Counted from the stretch's first letter, positions 9,247 to 18,609 are shown. The stretch: DNA of 64,000 nt from GWE2-42-39 sp034003625 (GCA_034003625.1 JAVEYG010000009.1:1-64000), one strand, 5' to 3'. Numbers and translations: made by a program. Notes: a model not told the origin generated them from the letters alone.

Positions 9247-10044
9247 ATGCTTTTTTCAGGAAACATATCGAAAATGAGATCGGAATACGGGGCCCCGGTA
9301 ACGTATTTTCTTCCGGTAGGCAACCGGGAACTCACAATGAACGAATGGATTGGCTCCAATATACGGCTTCGTTTTACCGGGCAGATCAACTGTATCTCCT
9401 GCGGAAAGAAAACCAAAACCTCATTCAACCAGGGATTTTGTTATTCGTGCCTGCAAACGTCGCCCGAGGCCAGTGAAACCGTGACCCGGCCCGAACTTTC
9501 AAAAGCCCATCTGGGTATTGCACGCGACATGGACTGGGCACGCGAACACGACCTTATTGAACACGTGGTCTATCTTGCCCTCTCGAACGATTTGAAAGTA
9601 GGAGTAACCCGTCACCACCAGATCCCTACCCGCTGGATCGATCAGGGCGCCAGCTTTGCCATTGAACTGTGCCGCACACCCAATCGCCACATTGCCGGCG
9701 TAATTGAAGTGTGGCTGAAAAGATATTTTACCGACAAAACCAACTGGCGGGCGATGCTTCAAAATCAGGTTGACACCCGCATTGACCTGCAGGAAGAAAA
9801 GAAAAATGCCCTTCGGTTACTGACCCCGGAACTTCAGAAATATTATTCAGGCAACGATACAATATGGGAAATCGAATATCCGGTACAACAATATCCGCAA
9901 AGAATTACCAGCCTCACTTTCGATAAAACACCCGAGATTGCGGGGATTCTCACCGGTATCAAGGGGCAATACCTGATTTTTGACAGCGATACTGTGATCA
10001 ACATCCGGAAACACAATGGGTATTGGGTGGAGGCAGAGGTTTGA
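9247..10044 (+). CDS. DUF2797 family protein with zinc-ribbon-like cysteines
   Basis: A 265-residue protein matching the DUF2797 pattern. After a short N-terminal strand region it has a four-cysteine cluster (INCISCGKKTK, then GFCYSCL), as in zinc ribbons. Next comes the conserved block LSNDLKVGVTRHHQIPTRWIDQGA, which resembles a GIY-YIG-like or tRNA-related fold, and a C-terminal part ending in GIKGQYLIFDSDTVINIRKH. The function of the family is unknown. An ATG at 9274 is an alternative start. The gene stands alone; a weak hairpin (10119-10131) with a T-run follows. Confidence 0.8.
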   Translation: MLFSGNISKMRSEYGAPVTYFLPVGNRELTMNEWIGSNIRLRFTGQINCISCGKKTKTSFNQGFCYSCLQTSPEASETVTRPELSKAHLGIARDMDWAREHDLIEHVVYLALSNDLKVGVTRHHQIPTRWIDQGASFAIELCRTPNRHIAGVIEVWLKRYFTDKTNWRAMLQNQVDTRIDLQEEKKNALRLLTPELQKYYSGNDTIWEIEYPVQQYPQRITSLTFDKTPEIAGILTGIKGQYLIFDSDTVINIRKHNGYWVEAEV

Positions 10045-10118
10045 CCTTCCCGAAAAAGTTCTATTCAAATGCCACACAACAATAACCAGCAACTCCCGCT
10101 GCTGTCAAACAGACATTC

Positions 10119-10136
10119 AAGGCATCGCCTTTTTTT
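10119..10136 (+). terminator. Weak terminator-like hairpin
   Basis: AAGGC (10119-10123) and GCCTT (10127-10131) form a five-base stem with a three-base loop, running into seven T. It is short, so termination is only plausible. Its place downstream of the DUF2797 gene fits. Confidence 0.35.
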
Positions 10137-10210
10137 CTTTGAGAAGATACAGGATTACCTTTTTTCATTTCTGAAACTTTCTTTCTAATTTCGGTCACAA
10201 AATCACACAC

Positions 10211-10660
10211 ATGGCAATCATCCGGGTCAGCAAACAATTCAGTTTCGAGATGTCGCACGCCCTGTTCAATTACGATGGGTTGTGCCGTAACATTCACGGG
10301 CATTCGTACAAACTGCGCATTACCATTACAGGTGAGCCCATAAACGACCCGGGCAAGCCCAAAAACGGCATGGTCATCGATTTTGGGGACCTGAAAAAGC
10401 TCATCAACAAAAGTATTGTGGACGAACTCGACCATTCGCTGATGATCAATGCAGCAGCACCGCACCGCAACCCGGAAGAGCTGGGGCAGATGTACGAGCG
10501 CTTTCATGTGGTCGGGTTTCAACCAACCACTGAAAATCTTGTTATATATATCGCCGGGAAGATTCAAAAATTGTTGCCTGCACACCTGAAACTGTTCAGT
10601 GTGCGTTTATACGAAACCGTTAACTCGTTTGCCGAATGGTTTGCTTCCGATAACCTTTAA
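10211..10660 (+). CDS. queD: 6-carboxy-5,6,7,8-tetrahydropterin synthase (QueD)
   Basis: QueD converts 7,8-dihydroneopterin triphosphate to 6-carboxytetrahydropterin on the route to queuosine and other 7-deazapurines. The zinc histidines are visible at H16 (SHAL), H29 and H31 (HGH). The catalytic cysteine C25 sits in the C-x3-HGH arrangement of QueD. DELDHSLM and the C-terminal RLYETVNSFAEW carry the remaining family residues. At 149 residues it is slightly longer than E. coli QueD. polA follows after ten bases, so the two are probably co-transcribed, though functionally unrelated. A eukaryote-type pyruvoyltetrahydropterin synthase activity is less likely because of the cysteine spacing. Confidence 0.9.
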   Translation: MAIIRVSKQFSFEMSHALFNYDGLCRNIHGHSYKLRITITGEPINDPGKPKNGMVIDFGDLKKLINKSIVDELDHSLMINAAAPHRNPEELGQMYERFHVVGFQPTTENLVIYIAGKIQKLLPAHLKLFSVRLYETVNSFAEWFASDNL

Positions 10661-10670
10661 ACAAAAACTC

Positions 10671-13463
10671 ATGTCAGAAAATAAAAAACGGCTGTTCCTG
10701 CTCGATGCGTATGCACTGATTTACCGTTCGTATTTTGCCTTTATCAAAAATCCGCGTTTCAACTCGAAAGGGATGAACACCTCGGCCATGTTTGGTTTCG
10801 TGAACACGCTCGACCAGTTGCTGAAAAATGAAAAACCCAGCCACATTGCTGTTGTTTTCGACCTGAGCGGCCCCACTTTCCGGCACGAAATGTTTTCGGA
10901 ATACAAGGCCAACCGCGAGGAAATGCCCGAAGACCTGCGCAAATCGATCCCGTATATCCGCCGTATCATTGAGGCATACAATATCCCGATCCTTGAAAAA
11001 GAAGGTTTTGAAGCCGACGATGTGATCGGCACACTGGCTAAAATGGCGGAAACAAAAGGTTACGAAACCTTCATGGTCACTCCCGATAAAGACTATGCCC
11101 AGCTGGTTTCCGAAAATATTTTCATGTATAAACCCGGGCGTGGCGGCAACGAAATAGAGATATGGGGCGTCGACCAGATAAAAGAAAATTTTATGGTGGA
11201 GCAGCCCGGGCAGGTAGTTGATGTGCTGGGACTGATGGGCGACACTGCCGACAATATTCCCGGCTGCCCGGGCGTGGGGCCGAAAACGGCCATGAAACTA
11301 ATTGCCGATTTTGGCAGTATCGATAATCTGTATAAAAACATCGGCCAGCTAAAAGGCAAGCAAAAAGAAAACCTGGAAACCTACGAAAAGCAGGTGCGTA
11401 TGTCGCAAGAGCTGGCCCGGATTATTCTCGACGTACCCGTTTCGTTCGACGAAGCAGCGCTGCAAATAAGCGACCCCGATCTTCCGAAACTGAAAAATAT
11501 TTTCTCGGAACTTGAATTCCGCACCTTCCTCGAACGCTTATCTGCCGGTACCGGGCAAGCGCCAACTGCACCTCTGCCAACTCCCGGCTTTGAACAGGGG
11601 TCGTTGTTCGGGGCCGCCCTCGAACCGCTTGTTGCCGAAGAAAAAAACTTCGACACCATCGACACTGTGCCACACGATTATTATTTGGTTGAAACACCCG
11701 ACCAACGAGCCAGCCTGCGTGCCGAACTTTCCATTCAGGATGAATTTTGTTTCGATACCGAAACCACCAGCCTCGATACCCGCGATGCCGAATTAGTGTG
11801 CCTCTCGTTTTCGTTCCGAGACCACGAGGCTTATTGTGTACCTGTTCCGAAGGAACGGGAAAAAGCGCTGGCCGTTGTGAAAGAATTTGAACTGGTTTTT
11901 GGCGACAGGCGCATTGTAAAAATCGGGCAAAACCTGAAATACGATATCTCGGTACTGATGAACTACGGCATCGAAGTGAAAGGCCCGCTGTACGACACAA
12001 TGATTGCCCACTACCTCATCCAGCCCGAGCTGCGCCATAACCTCGACTATCTGTGCGAGCAATACCTGAAATATGAAAAGGTGACCACCGAAAGCCTGAT
12101 CGGGAAAAAAGGAAAAAGCCAGATGAACATGCGGCAAGTCCCCATCGAAAAACTAAAAGACTATGCCTGCGAAGACGCCGACCTGACGCTTCAACTGAAG
12201 AAGGCCATCAATCCGGGACTCGATCAGGCAGGCGTGCGAAAACTGTTCAACGAAGTGGAAATGCCCTTAGTATATGTGTTGGCCGATATGGAAATGACCG
12301 GCGTAAAAATTAACCCCGGGGAACTAAACCGTTATGCCGAAATTTTACGTCGCCAGATCATTGATATTGAACAGGAAATTTTTGCACTGGCCGGTGAGGA
12401 ATTCAATATTTCGTCGCCCAAACAAATGGGCCCGATTTTGTTTGAGAAACTGAAAATCGACCCAAACGCAAAAAAAACCAAAACCAAACAATATTCTACA
12501 TCGGAAGACATACTTGAAAAGTTGGCCGACCGGCACCCGGTTATCGGGAAAATACTGGATTACCGTGGCTTGAAAAAACTACTTTCGACCTACGTGGAAG
12601 CCCTGCCACAACTGATCAACCCCCGTACCGGCAAGGTGCACACCTCATACAACCAGGCGGTTGCGGCTACCGGGCGGTTGAGTTCAACCGACCCAAACCT
12701 GCAAAACATCCCGATCCGCGATGCCAACGGACGGGAGATCCGCAAGGCGTTCATCCCTTCCGACGGCAACCATTTGTTTTTATCAGCCGACTACTCGCAA
12801 ATCGAACTCCGTATCATGGCCGCACTGAGCAAAGACGAACAAATGATAGGAGCCTTCCGCAAAGGGGAAGACATTCATGCCATTACGGCTTCCAAAATTT
12901 ACAAGGTACCGGTTTCTGAAGTAAATTCCGATATGCGGCGCAAGGCCAAAACTGCCAACTTCGGCATTATTTACGGCATCTCGGCCTTTGGTCTTTCGCA
13001 ACGGCTGAACATCCCGCGCACTGAGGCGAAAGAACTGATTGACGGTTATTTTGAAAATTTCCCCGGCGTAAAACAATACATGGACGACAGTATTTTAAAG
13101 GCCCGTGAAACCGGTTTTGTGCAAACCATTATGGGCCGGAAACGTTATTTAAGCGATATTAATTCGGCCAATGCAGTGGTGCGCGGCGTCGCCGAACGGA
13201 ACGCCATCAACGCGCCGATACAAGGCTCGGCAGCCGACATCATTAAAATTGCGATGATAAGCATATGGTGCGAAATGAAACAGCAGAAGTTGCAATCGAA
13301 AATGGTGATGCAGGTACACGACGAACTGAATTTTGATGTGTTGCTCAACGAAATGGACCGGATGAAGGAAATTGTACAAAACGGAATGGAAAATGCAGTG
13401 GACATTGGCCTGCCGCTGACGGTGGAGATGAATACCGGCGACAACTGGTTAGAAGCACATTAA
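10671..13463 (+). CDS. polA: DNA polymerase I with 5'-3' and 3'-5' exonuclease domains
   Basis: This is a family A DNA polymerase of 930 residues acting in Okazaki-fragment processing and repair. An N-terminal FEN-like 5'-3' exonuclease occupies about residues 1-290 (EKEGFEADDVIGTLA and MGDTADNIPGCPGVGPKTA). A DEDD proofreading exonuclease follows with D362 and E364 intact (FDTETTSLD), so editing should be active. The polymerase domain carries D707 (DYSQIEL), the O-helix RRKAKTANFGIIYG and D884 (VHDELNF). The start is set at the ATG giving MSENKKRLFLLD; the upstream extension lies inside queD. Confidence 0.97.
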   Translation: MSENKKRLFLLDAYALIYRSYFAFIKNPRFNSKGMNTSAMFGFVNTLDQLLKNEKPSHIAVVFDLSGPTFRHEMFSEYKANREEMPEDLRKSIPYIRRIIEAYNIPILEKEGFEADDVIGTLAKMAETKGYETFMVTPDKDYAQLVSENIFMYKPGRGGNEIEIWGVDQIKENFMVEQPGQVVDVLGLMGDTADNIPGCPGVGPKTAMKLIADFGSIDNLYKNIGQLKGKQKENLETYEKQVRMSQELARIILDVPVSFDEAALQISDPDLPKLKNIFSELEFRTFLERLSAGTGQAPTAPLPTPGFEQGSLFGAALEPLVAEEKNFDTIDTVPHDYYLVETPDQRASLRAELSIQDEFCFDTETTSLDTRDAELVCLSFSFRDHEAYCVPVPKEREKALAVVKEFELVFGDRRIVKIGQNLKYDISVLMNYGIEVKGPLYDTMIAHYLIQPELRHNLDYLCEQYLKYEKVTTESLIGKKGKSQMNMRQVPIEKLKDYACEDADLTLQLKKAINPGLDQAGVRKLFNEVEMPLVYVLADMEMTGVKINPGELNRYAEILRRQIIDIEQEIFALAGEEFNISSPKQMGPILFEKLKIDPNAKKTKTKQYSTSEDILEKLADRHPVIGKILDYRGLKKLLSTYVEALPQLINPRTGKVHTSYNQAVAATGRLSSTDPNLQNIPIRDANGREIRKAFIPSDGNHLFLSADYSQIELRIMAALSKDEQMIGAFRKGEDIHAITASKIYKVPVSEVNSDMRRKAKTANFGIIYGISAFGLSQRLNIPRTEAKELIDGYFENFPGVKQYMDDSILKARETGFVQTIMGRKRYLSDINSANAVVRGVAERNAINAPIQGSAADIIKIAMISIWCEMKQQKLQSKMVMQVHDELNFDVLLNEMDRMKEIVQNGMENAVDIGLPLTVEMNTGDNWLEAH

Positions 13464-13488
13464 CGATTTTCTGAAAAAGGGATTGCCC

Positions 13489-13656
13489 ATGATGGAAAAA
13501 TTAGTTACAGAAGACGAATACCGGGAAGCGCTGAGGCGTTTTCTGGAAATAAGCAACTGCCGTACAGCTTCGCCCGAAGCTGCCGAACTGGAACAATTAC
13601 TCACGCTGATGGAAATTTACGAGCAGGAAAACTGCCCCGACCTTTCCATGAATTAA
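13489..13656 (+). CDS. Small protein resembling the N-terminus of HigA-type antitoxins
   Basis: This 55-residue frame begins MMEKLVTEDEYREALRR (a second ATG at 13492). It has the pattern seen at the N-terminus of COG5499/HigA antitoxins: a Y-x-x-A-L helix, a T/S-P-E-A spacer, then L-x-x-L-L-x-L-x-x-x-Y-E. The DNA-binding helix-turn-helix that should follow is absent, and no toxin gene is adjacent. AAGG lies eight bases before the first ATG. It may be an antitoxin remnant or a small stand-alone protein. The same reading frame continues, broken by stops, to 13899. Confidence 0.5.
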   Translation: MMEKLVTEDEYREALRRFLEISNCRTASPEAAELEQLLTLMEIYEQENCPDLSMN

Positions 13657-13899
13657 CGGCAATAACCGGCAAAAATAGTTTTCGCCACCGCTTCATATTT
13701 TTCAGGCGGTCCTGCTTTCCTTATCAGTTTATATACTTTATGCGGTTGGCTGAACAGTCCGGAAAAACTTCAGTATGTGCTTTCCAGAACACAAACCGGT
13801 GAAGCCCTGTAACGGGGCCAGGTAAATCAGATGATCGGAAGTCTTGTCCATAAAGGCTTAAAAAAACGGGAGAAATTTCAGTATCCGCTTATTATTTAA
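13657..13899 (+). pseudogene. Possible decayed winged-helix coding sequence
   Basis: In the same frame as the small HigA-like ORF, the sequence reads on through stops at 13654, 13663 and 13810 to 13897. The pieces look protein-like: GWLNSPEKLQYVLSRTQTG, then after a TAA, QVNQMIGSLVHKGLKKRE, which has the look of a recognition-helix region. No intact gene exists here. Remnant status is an inference from the translated pieces only. Confidence 0.3.
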
Positions 13900-13900
13900 C

Positions 13901-13908
13901 TATTTTTG
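13901..13908 (+). promoter_or_regulatory. Candidate -7 box for DUF4271-hemD
   Basis: TATTTTTG matches TAnnTTTG exactly, 31 bases before the ATG at 13940. I see no good -33 TTTG at the usual spacing. Confidence 0.45.
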
Positions 13909-13939
13909 TTAGCCACAAACGTATAAATTGTCTGTTGTA

Positions 13940-14887
13940 ATGCAACAAATTCAGGAAAAATCAGACTCGGTAAGCAAAAGCCTCGATTTATCACCTTCAT
14001 TGCAGCAGAACAAAAACCTGACAATAACCCGAAAGGTGATTGACACCAGCGAATTCCGCAAACTAAATTCAAAAATTAAAAAAGATTCGGCGAAACGGGC
14101 GCAGGCAAAGCAACCACTAAAAAAAACAGTCCCCGTCATAAAATCGGAACCGGATACCGTAATCCTCACGGAACCCCGTATTTCGGTTGCCATTCCTGAA
14201 ATACCGGTAAAAGCCGATGTGTTTTTGCCGGGAAAAGATGTATTCCGGAAAAACAACGACTGGACGTTCGGCATCATTGTGCTGGCGCTGGTCATCATTG
14301 CGTCGGTACGCATTATTTCGAGCGCTTACCTGAAACAACTGTTCAGTGCAACCATTAATTTTACAACGGCTTCCCGCCTGTTCCGCGAAAGGACTTTTAA
14401 CCTGCTGCATGCTGCATTTCGCCTCGACATATTGTTTTTCATGGTTTTGTCGCTTTTTGCCTGTCAGGCACTTTCGTTTTTTGGTGTTTCACTGTTCCCC
14501 AAAATGCCTTTTCTTGCGTACCTGGTTTCCATGGGGGCCCTGATTAGCTATTTTATGCTGAAACGTTTTTTATACATGTTTGTCGCCACTGTTACGGAGA
14601 GCCAGCCGGAAACATCTGAATATCTGTTCAACCTGAATGTTTATAACCGTGTGCTGGGCATTGTTTTGTTCCCGTTCATCCTGTTGCTTGCTTTTGCCCC
14701 GATCGGCAATATGGGACCGCTACTGATCAGCGGTTCATTCATCATTGCTGTTTTCTGGGGATTATCGCTTCTCAGGGGGGCAAAAATATTATTAAGAAAA
14801 CATTTTTCAATTTCTTATTTGATTTTATACCTTTGTACCCTTGAATTTTTGCCCTTGCTCGTAATCGTAAAGATTGCAACGGGGTAA
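13940..14887 (+). CDS. DUF4271 integral membrane protein
   Basis: A 315-residue inner-membrane protein. The first 110 residues are soluble and rich in lysine, serine and proline, and lack a signal peptide. They are followed by about six hydrophobic segments beginning with FGIIVLALVIIASVRII, the form of the DUF4271 family of Bacteroidota. The longer frame opens at a TTG (13928); the ATG giving MQQIQEKSDSVSK is preferred. hemD follows after 32 bases, an arrangement seen repeatedly in this phylum, which suggests a membrane role linked to cofactor or envelope metabolism, but no function is established. Confidence 0.82.
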   Translation: MQQIQEKSDSVSKSLDLSPSLQQNKNLTITRKVIDTSEFRKLNSKIKKDSAKRAQAKQPLKKTVPVIKSEPDTVILTEPRISVAIPEIPVKADVFLPGKDVFRKNNDWTFGIIVLALVIIASVRIISSAYLKQLFSATINFTTASRLFRERTFNLLHAAFRLDILFFMVLSLFACQALSFFGVSLFPKMPFLAYLVSMGALISYFMLKRFLYMFVATVTESQPETSEYLFNLNVYNRVLGIVLFPFILLLAFAPIGNMGPLLISGSFIIAVFWGLSLLRGAKILLRKHFSISYLILYLCTLEFLPLLVIVKIATG

Positions 14888-14919
14888 GAGGCAGGATAGT
14901 AACTAAAAATCATTGAGTC

Positions 14920-15672
14920 TTGAAAATCAAGAAAATTCTGGTTTCGCAACCAAAACCTGAGTCGCCCAAATCTCCCTATTTTGATTTGGCGAGCAAAACC
15001 AATGTTCAGGTTGACTTCCGCCCGTTTATCCAGGTGGAGGGAGTATCGGCCAAAGAATTTAGGCAAACACGTATTCAAATTCTGGATCATTCTGCAGTAA
15101 TTTTCACCAGCCGTACGGCGATTGATCATTTCTTCAGAATCTGTCAGGATATGCGGGCCACCGTTCCTGACACTATGAAATATTTTTGCGTTTCGGAGGC
15201 AACCGCCTTCTATCTGCAGAAATATATTGTTTACAGAAAACGAAAAATCTTTTACGGAGACGGTAGTTTCGAAGATTTAATGGAAGTGATGAAAAAGCAT
15301 AAGGATGAGAATTTCTTAGTGCCCCTTTCGCATATCCACAATCTGGAGATACCGCAATTATTGGACAAATTTAATTACAAGTACACAAAAGCCATTTTGT
15401 ACCGGACGGTAAGCAGTGATCTTTCAGATCTGAAAGATGTGAATTACGATGTACTGGTTTTCTTCAGCCCGTCGGGAATAAAATCGTTGTTGCAAAACTT
15501 CCCGGATTTCGAACAAAAAGAGATTAAAATTGCTTCGTTTGGGCCTACTACGGCACAGGCAGTAAAGGAAGCCGGTTTGAGACTTGACATTGAGGCGCCC
15601 ACCGAAGTGGCCCCGTCAATGACTATGGCACTTGAACAATTCATCAAAAAGCACAACAAAGATTGTAAATGA
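14920..15672 (+). CDS. hemD: Uroporphyrinogen-III synthase, TTG start
   Basis: HemD closes and inverts ring D of hydroxymethylbilane to form uroporphyrinogen III, the branch point of heme, siroheme and corrinoids. The protein is 250 residues with the two-lobed pattern of the family: AVIFTSRTAIDHFF near residue 65-80, then VFFSPSGIKSLL and IASFGPTTAQAVKEAG in the second lobe. The start is TTG, giving MKIKKILVSQPKP; no in-frame ATG lies nearby. It shares an operon with the DUF4271 gene and is closed by a strong terminator. Confidence 0.9.
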   Translation: MKIKKILVSQPKPESPKSPYFDLASKTNVQVDFRPFIQVEGVSAKEFRQTRIQILDHSAVIFTSRTAIDHFFRICQDMRATVPDTMKYFCVSEATAFYLQKYIVYRKRKIFYGDGSFEDLMEVMKKHKDENFLVPLSHIHNLEIPQLLDKFNYKYTKAILYRTVSSDLSDLKDVNYDVLVFFSPSGIKSLLQNFPDFEQKEIKIASFGPTTAQAVKEAGLRLDIEAPTEVAPSMTMALEQFIKKHNKDCK

Positions 15673-15689
15673 CATTTTATATTCCGTGA

Positions 15690-15718
15690 AAAGGGGACCC
15701 TCGGGTTCCCTTTTTTTA
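15690..15718 (+). terminator. Rho-independent terminator after hemD
   Basis: AAAGGGGACC (15690-15699) pairs with GGTTCCCTTT (15704-15713) over a CTCG loop, giving ten pairs with one G-T, followed by a T-run. It lies only about 20 bases before the rnpA start, so rnpA must have its own promoter or be reached by read-through. Confidence 0.85.
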
Positions 15719-15736
15719 TTGTATTTTAGCCGCACA

Positions 15737-16129
15737 ATGGAACGGTTTACCTTAAAAAAAGAAGAACGCCTTTGCAGCCGCATAATCATTGAAAAACTTT
15801 TCAGTGAAGGGGAATCGTTTCTTTCGTATCCGATGAAAGTCGTCATGCTGAAAACTCCGCTCGACAGCTCCTTTCCGGTACAATCCTCATTTTCGGTTTC
15901 GAAACGAAATTTCAAAAAAGCGGTCTGGAGAAATCTTATCAAACGCCGGATGCGCGAGGCTTTTCGTCTGAATAAAAATGATCTTTACGAAATACTGAAA
16001 ACCGAAAACATCCAGCTTGCCATCATGTTTGTTTTTATTGGCAAAGAGATTCCGGATTATCGGGAAATAGAAAAGGGCATGCGAAACGCCATCTATAAAA
16101 TTCGGAAAGATCAGATAAGAAGAAAATAG
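15737..16129 (+). CDS. rnpA: Ribonuclease P protein component
   Basis: RnpA binds the RNase P RNA and assists 5' processing of pre-tRNAs. The protein is 130 residues from the ATG giving MERFTLKKEERLCSR. The central conserved helix has the RNR signature (WRNLIKRRMREAFRLNK), preceded by FSVSKRNFKKAV. The upstream part of the open frame crosses the hemD terminator and is not credible. It is convergent with the Na/phosphate symporter gene, four bases away. The usual neighbour rpmH is absent, as is common in this phylum where rnpA often follows hemD. Confidence 0.92.
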   Translation: MERFTLKKEERLCSRIIIEKLFSEGESFLSYPMKVVMLKTPLDSSFPVQSSFSVSKRNFKKAVWRNLIKRRMREAFRLNKNDLYEILKTENIQLAIMFVFIGKEIPDYREIEKGMRNAIYKIRKDQIRRK

Positions 16130-16133
16130 ACAC

Positions 16134-17831
16134 CTACTCTTCCCCGATTTTCAACAAGGCTTCCGATACATTGATAATGTGGTCGCCAAGATGTTCGGCA
16201 TGACTGATCACATCGTTGTAAATCACCCCTTCGTTGTACGAATACGCCCCCTGTTTCACACTTTCAATGTGATCTTTCTGCAATTCATTGCGGAATTTGT
16301 TAATCTTCCCCTCAATTTCATATGCCTCTCCGATCGAGCTTATTTTTCCTTCTTTCCCGAGATTGATGATCATTTCCTCAAACGCATCGTCGATCATCGA
16401 AAATATTTTGCGGATGTTCTTTTCTTCCTGTTCCGGGAAATAGGCCTTTTTCTCCTGTTTGCGTTTGAAAGTACGCGCCAGTCCGAAACAACTGTCGGAA
16501 ATGCTTTCAATTTCATCCACGATTTTGAACATCGATTTTATCTTTTTCGATCCCGAACTACTTAATTCGCCCTGCGAAACTTTGGTAAGGTAAGAGGCAA
16601 TCTCAACCTCCATCTTATCGCTGAAAGTTTCGTATTTTTCAATTTTTTTGTACAGGTTTTCAAATTTTCCCTTTTTATCCTCTACCGATATTTTTTTTAC
16701 CAACCCAAACATTTTTTGTGAGCGGTTGGCAAAATAAACCAGTTCATTTTTTGCCTGAAGGATAGACAACTCGGAAGTAGAAAGCAAACCCGTGGAAATA
16801 TGGGTAAGTTTAAAAATCTCATCGTCGTCTTCTTTTTGAGGGATCAGGCGGATCACTATTTTTTCAATTACCCGTGCAAAACCGATCAGGAAAAGCGCGT
16901 TCAGGATATTGAATGAAGAATGAAAAGCAGATAATCCCAGAGGCATTGCCGTAGAAGAAGTAAACGGGGATTCGCTGCCGAGATAGATCATCACCTGGTC
17001 AATCCCTTTGATGTATACCGGCAACAGGAAGAATATCCAGCACACCCCGAACAGGTTGAAAATAAGATGGGCAAGAGCCGCCCGTTTGGCGGATACGTTG
17101 GCAACAATTGCCGCAATATTGGCAGTAATCGTTGTCCCTATATTTTCACCCAGCACCATTGATGCTGCGATCTCAAAATCAATCCACCCGTTGTAACACA
17201 TCACCAGGGTCAGGGTCATGGTGGCGCTCGACGACTGGATGACAATGGTAAGCACGGTACCGATAATCAGGAAAATAAAGTTGGAGAACATACCCATGCC
17301 TGTGTAGCGGGAGAGGAATTCCAATATTTCAGGGTGTTCTTTTATGTTCGGGACTGAGTCTTTCAGGAATTCCAGCCCCATAAAAAGGATGGCAAAACCA
17401 ATGATAAATTCGCCCCAGGATTTTTTCTGATTATTTTTTGAAAAAAGAAGCGGAAAACTAATGCCGATCAGAGGTAAGGCAATGGTGCTCATCTTTACGT
17501 TGAAACCCAGGATCGAAATCAGCCAGGCAGTAATGGTAGTACCAATATTGGCACCCATGATCACCCCGATGGCCTCGATCAGCGAAAGAAGCCCCGCATT
17601 GACGAAACTGACTACCATCACGGTGGTTGCCGACGACGATTGAATAACAGCAGTAATCAGTACACCGGTCAGGAGGCCTTTGACCCGGTTTGATGTCATG
17701 GATGACAGGATACTCCTCATTTTGTCGCCGGCCACTTTCTGCAAAGCCTCGCTCATCAATTTCATTCCAAAGAGGAACAAACCCAGCGATCCGATCAATG
17801 TGAGTATTTCTACAATTCCAAATTTTATCAC
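16134..17831 (-). CDS. Na+/phosphate cotransporter (NptA/PhoU-like tail), GTG start
   Basis: A sodium-dependent phosphate symporter of the inner membrane, about 565 residues. The N-terminal half has two copies of the Na/Pi cotransporter repeat with the QSSSA motif (AVIQSSSATTVMVVSF and IVIQSSSATMTLTLV). The C-terminal half is a soluble helical PhoU-like domain (about residues 340-565). The preferred start is the GTG at 17829-17831, giving MIKFGIVEILTLIGSLG. The open frame to 17921 adds an unlikely leader without a signal. Phosphate is the family substrate, but the real ion preference is not visible. Confidence 0.88.
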   Translation of the reverse strand: MIKFGIVEILTLIGSLGLFLFGMKLMSEALQKVAGDKMRSILSSMTSNRVKGLLTGVLITAVIQSSSATTVMVVSFVNAGLLSLIEAIGVIMGANIGTTITAWLISILGFNVKMSTIALPLIGISFPLLFSKNNQKKSWGEFIIGFAILFMGLEFLKDSVPNIKEHPEILEFLSRYTGMGMFSNFIFLIIGTVLTIVIQSSSATMTLTLVMCYNGWIDFEIAASMVLGENIGTTITANIAAIVANVSAKRAALAHLIFNLFGVCWIFFLLPVYIKGIDQVMIYLGSESPFTSSTAMPLGLSAFHSSFNILNALFLIGFARVIEKIVIRLIPQKEDDDEIFKLTHISTGLLSTSELSILQAKNELVYFANRSQKMFGLVKKISVEDKKGKFENLYKKIEKYETFSDKMEVEIASYLTKVSQGELSSSGSKKIKSMFKIVDEIESISDSCFGLARTFKRKQEKKAYFPEQEEKNIRKIFSMIDDAFEEMIINLGKEGKISSIGEAYEIEGKINKFRNELQKDHIESVKQGAYSYNEGVIYNDVISHAEHLGDHIINVSEALLKIGEE

Positions 17832-17951
17832 TATACTTAATTTTGTGAACCCGGTCCGGCAAAAGAACCCGACTACTTTTTTTAAATTGTCGCAAATATA
17901 ACAGTTTGTGCCAAACGGCACGGAAATAATCTTGCTTCAAAAAACCAAAAA

Positions 17952-18485
17952 TTACTTTTTCTTTATTTTCCCAGGCAAAAAATCGTTGAATATCCTTTCG
18001 TAATATGCAAACGACGCTTTTGATTGCCGGTTGAGCCTGAATTTGTAAATCTTCCCGGCATCTACAACCACCCTGGCCTCGCCGGCAAAATTAGGCCCTT
18101 TTATCTCAATCGTGTGAATAAGATTATACGGGAGCATAAAATTTCGTTTGTGGGCGGCAACCATCTGCCGGGGGTCCCAGGCTACGGCACGCGCCGCATT
18201 CTTCATCCGTTTTTGCCGGTTGTAGTCATCGACAAGCCCGCCAACAGCCCCCAAAAGCAGTGCATCGCTGGTATAACCACCAAAGAACGATCTTATGCTG
18301 CCGGCTGTATCAGTAGAAATACTCCCGGTTTTTACAAAAACCATGCAGTCGGACAAAAAGAAGCAGGTGAAGACTTTGGCTGTCGGGAAACCCGGTTGCA
18401 TCATTCCGTCAATAATTGTCGGGGGTTTGGGAACGGGAGGCGGTTTCGGGATGTTTTCAGAATTACCGGTCAGTTGGTTTTGCAT
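17952..18485 (-). CDS. Hypothetical protein with proline-rich N-terminus
   Basis: I do not recognise this 177-residue protein. It begins with a proline-rich stretch (IPKPPPVPKPPTIIDGMMQP), then a weakly hydrophobic segment with AKVFTCFFLSDCMVF and a glycine-rich patch (SFFGGYTSDALLLGAVGGL) that could be a short membrane hairpin. A basic C-terminal half with beta-strand character follows (HTIEIKGPNFAGEARVVVD). The last part could be a PH-like domain. It lies in the same direction as, and upstream of, the phosphate symporter with a 120-base gap. The frame is intact and I take it as a real gene of unknown role. Confidence 0.6.
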   Translation of the reverse strand: MQNQLTGNSENIPKPPPVPKPPTIIDGMMQPGFPTAKVFTCFFLSDCMVFVKTGSISTDTAGSIRSFFGGYTSDALLLGAVGGLVDDYNRQKRMKNAARAVAWDPRQMVAAHKRNFMLPYNLIHTIEIKGPNFAGEARVVVDAGKIYKFRLNRQSKASFAYYERIFNDFLPGKIKKK

Positions 18486-18570
18486 TCGTTTTTTTAGTTT
18501 TGGTTTGCCCTAAGTTACAACGAAAAATAGTTTCGCGCTTTATCCCGGCGCTGAATTATCCCGTTTTCTG

Positions 18571-18609
18571 AAAATAAAAATCCCCGTCGGCAAGTGCCAA
18601 ACGGGGATT
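18571..18609 (-). terminator. Terminator of ilvE
   Basis: AATCCCCGT (18579-18587) pairs with ACGGGGATT (18601-18609), with an inner GGC/GCC stem. On the minus strand it is followed by TTTTTATTTT. It sits 20 bases past the ilvE stop. Confidence 0.85.
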
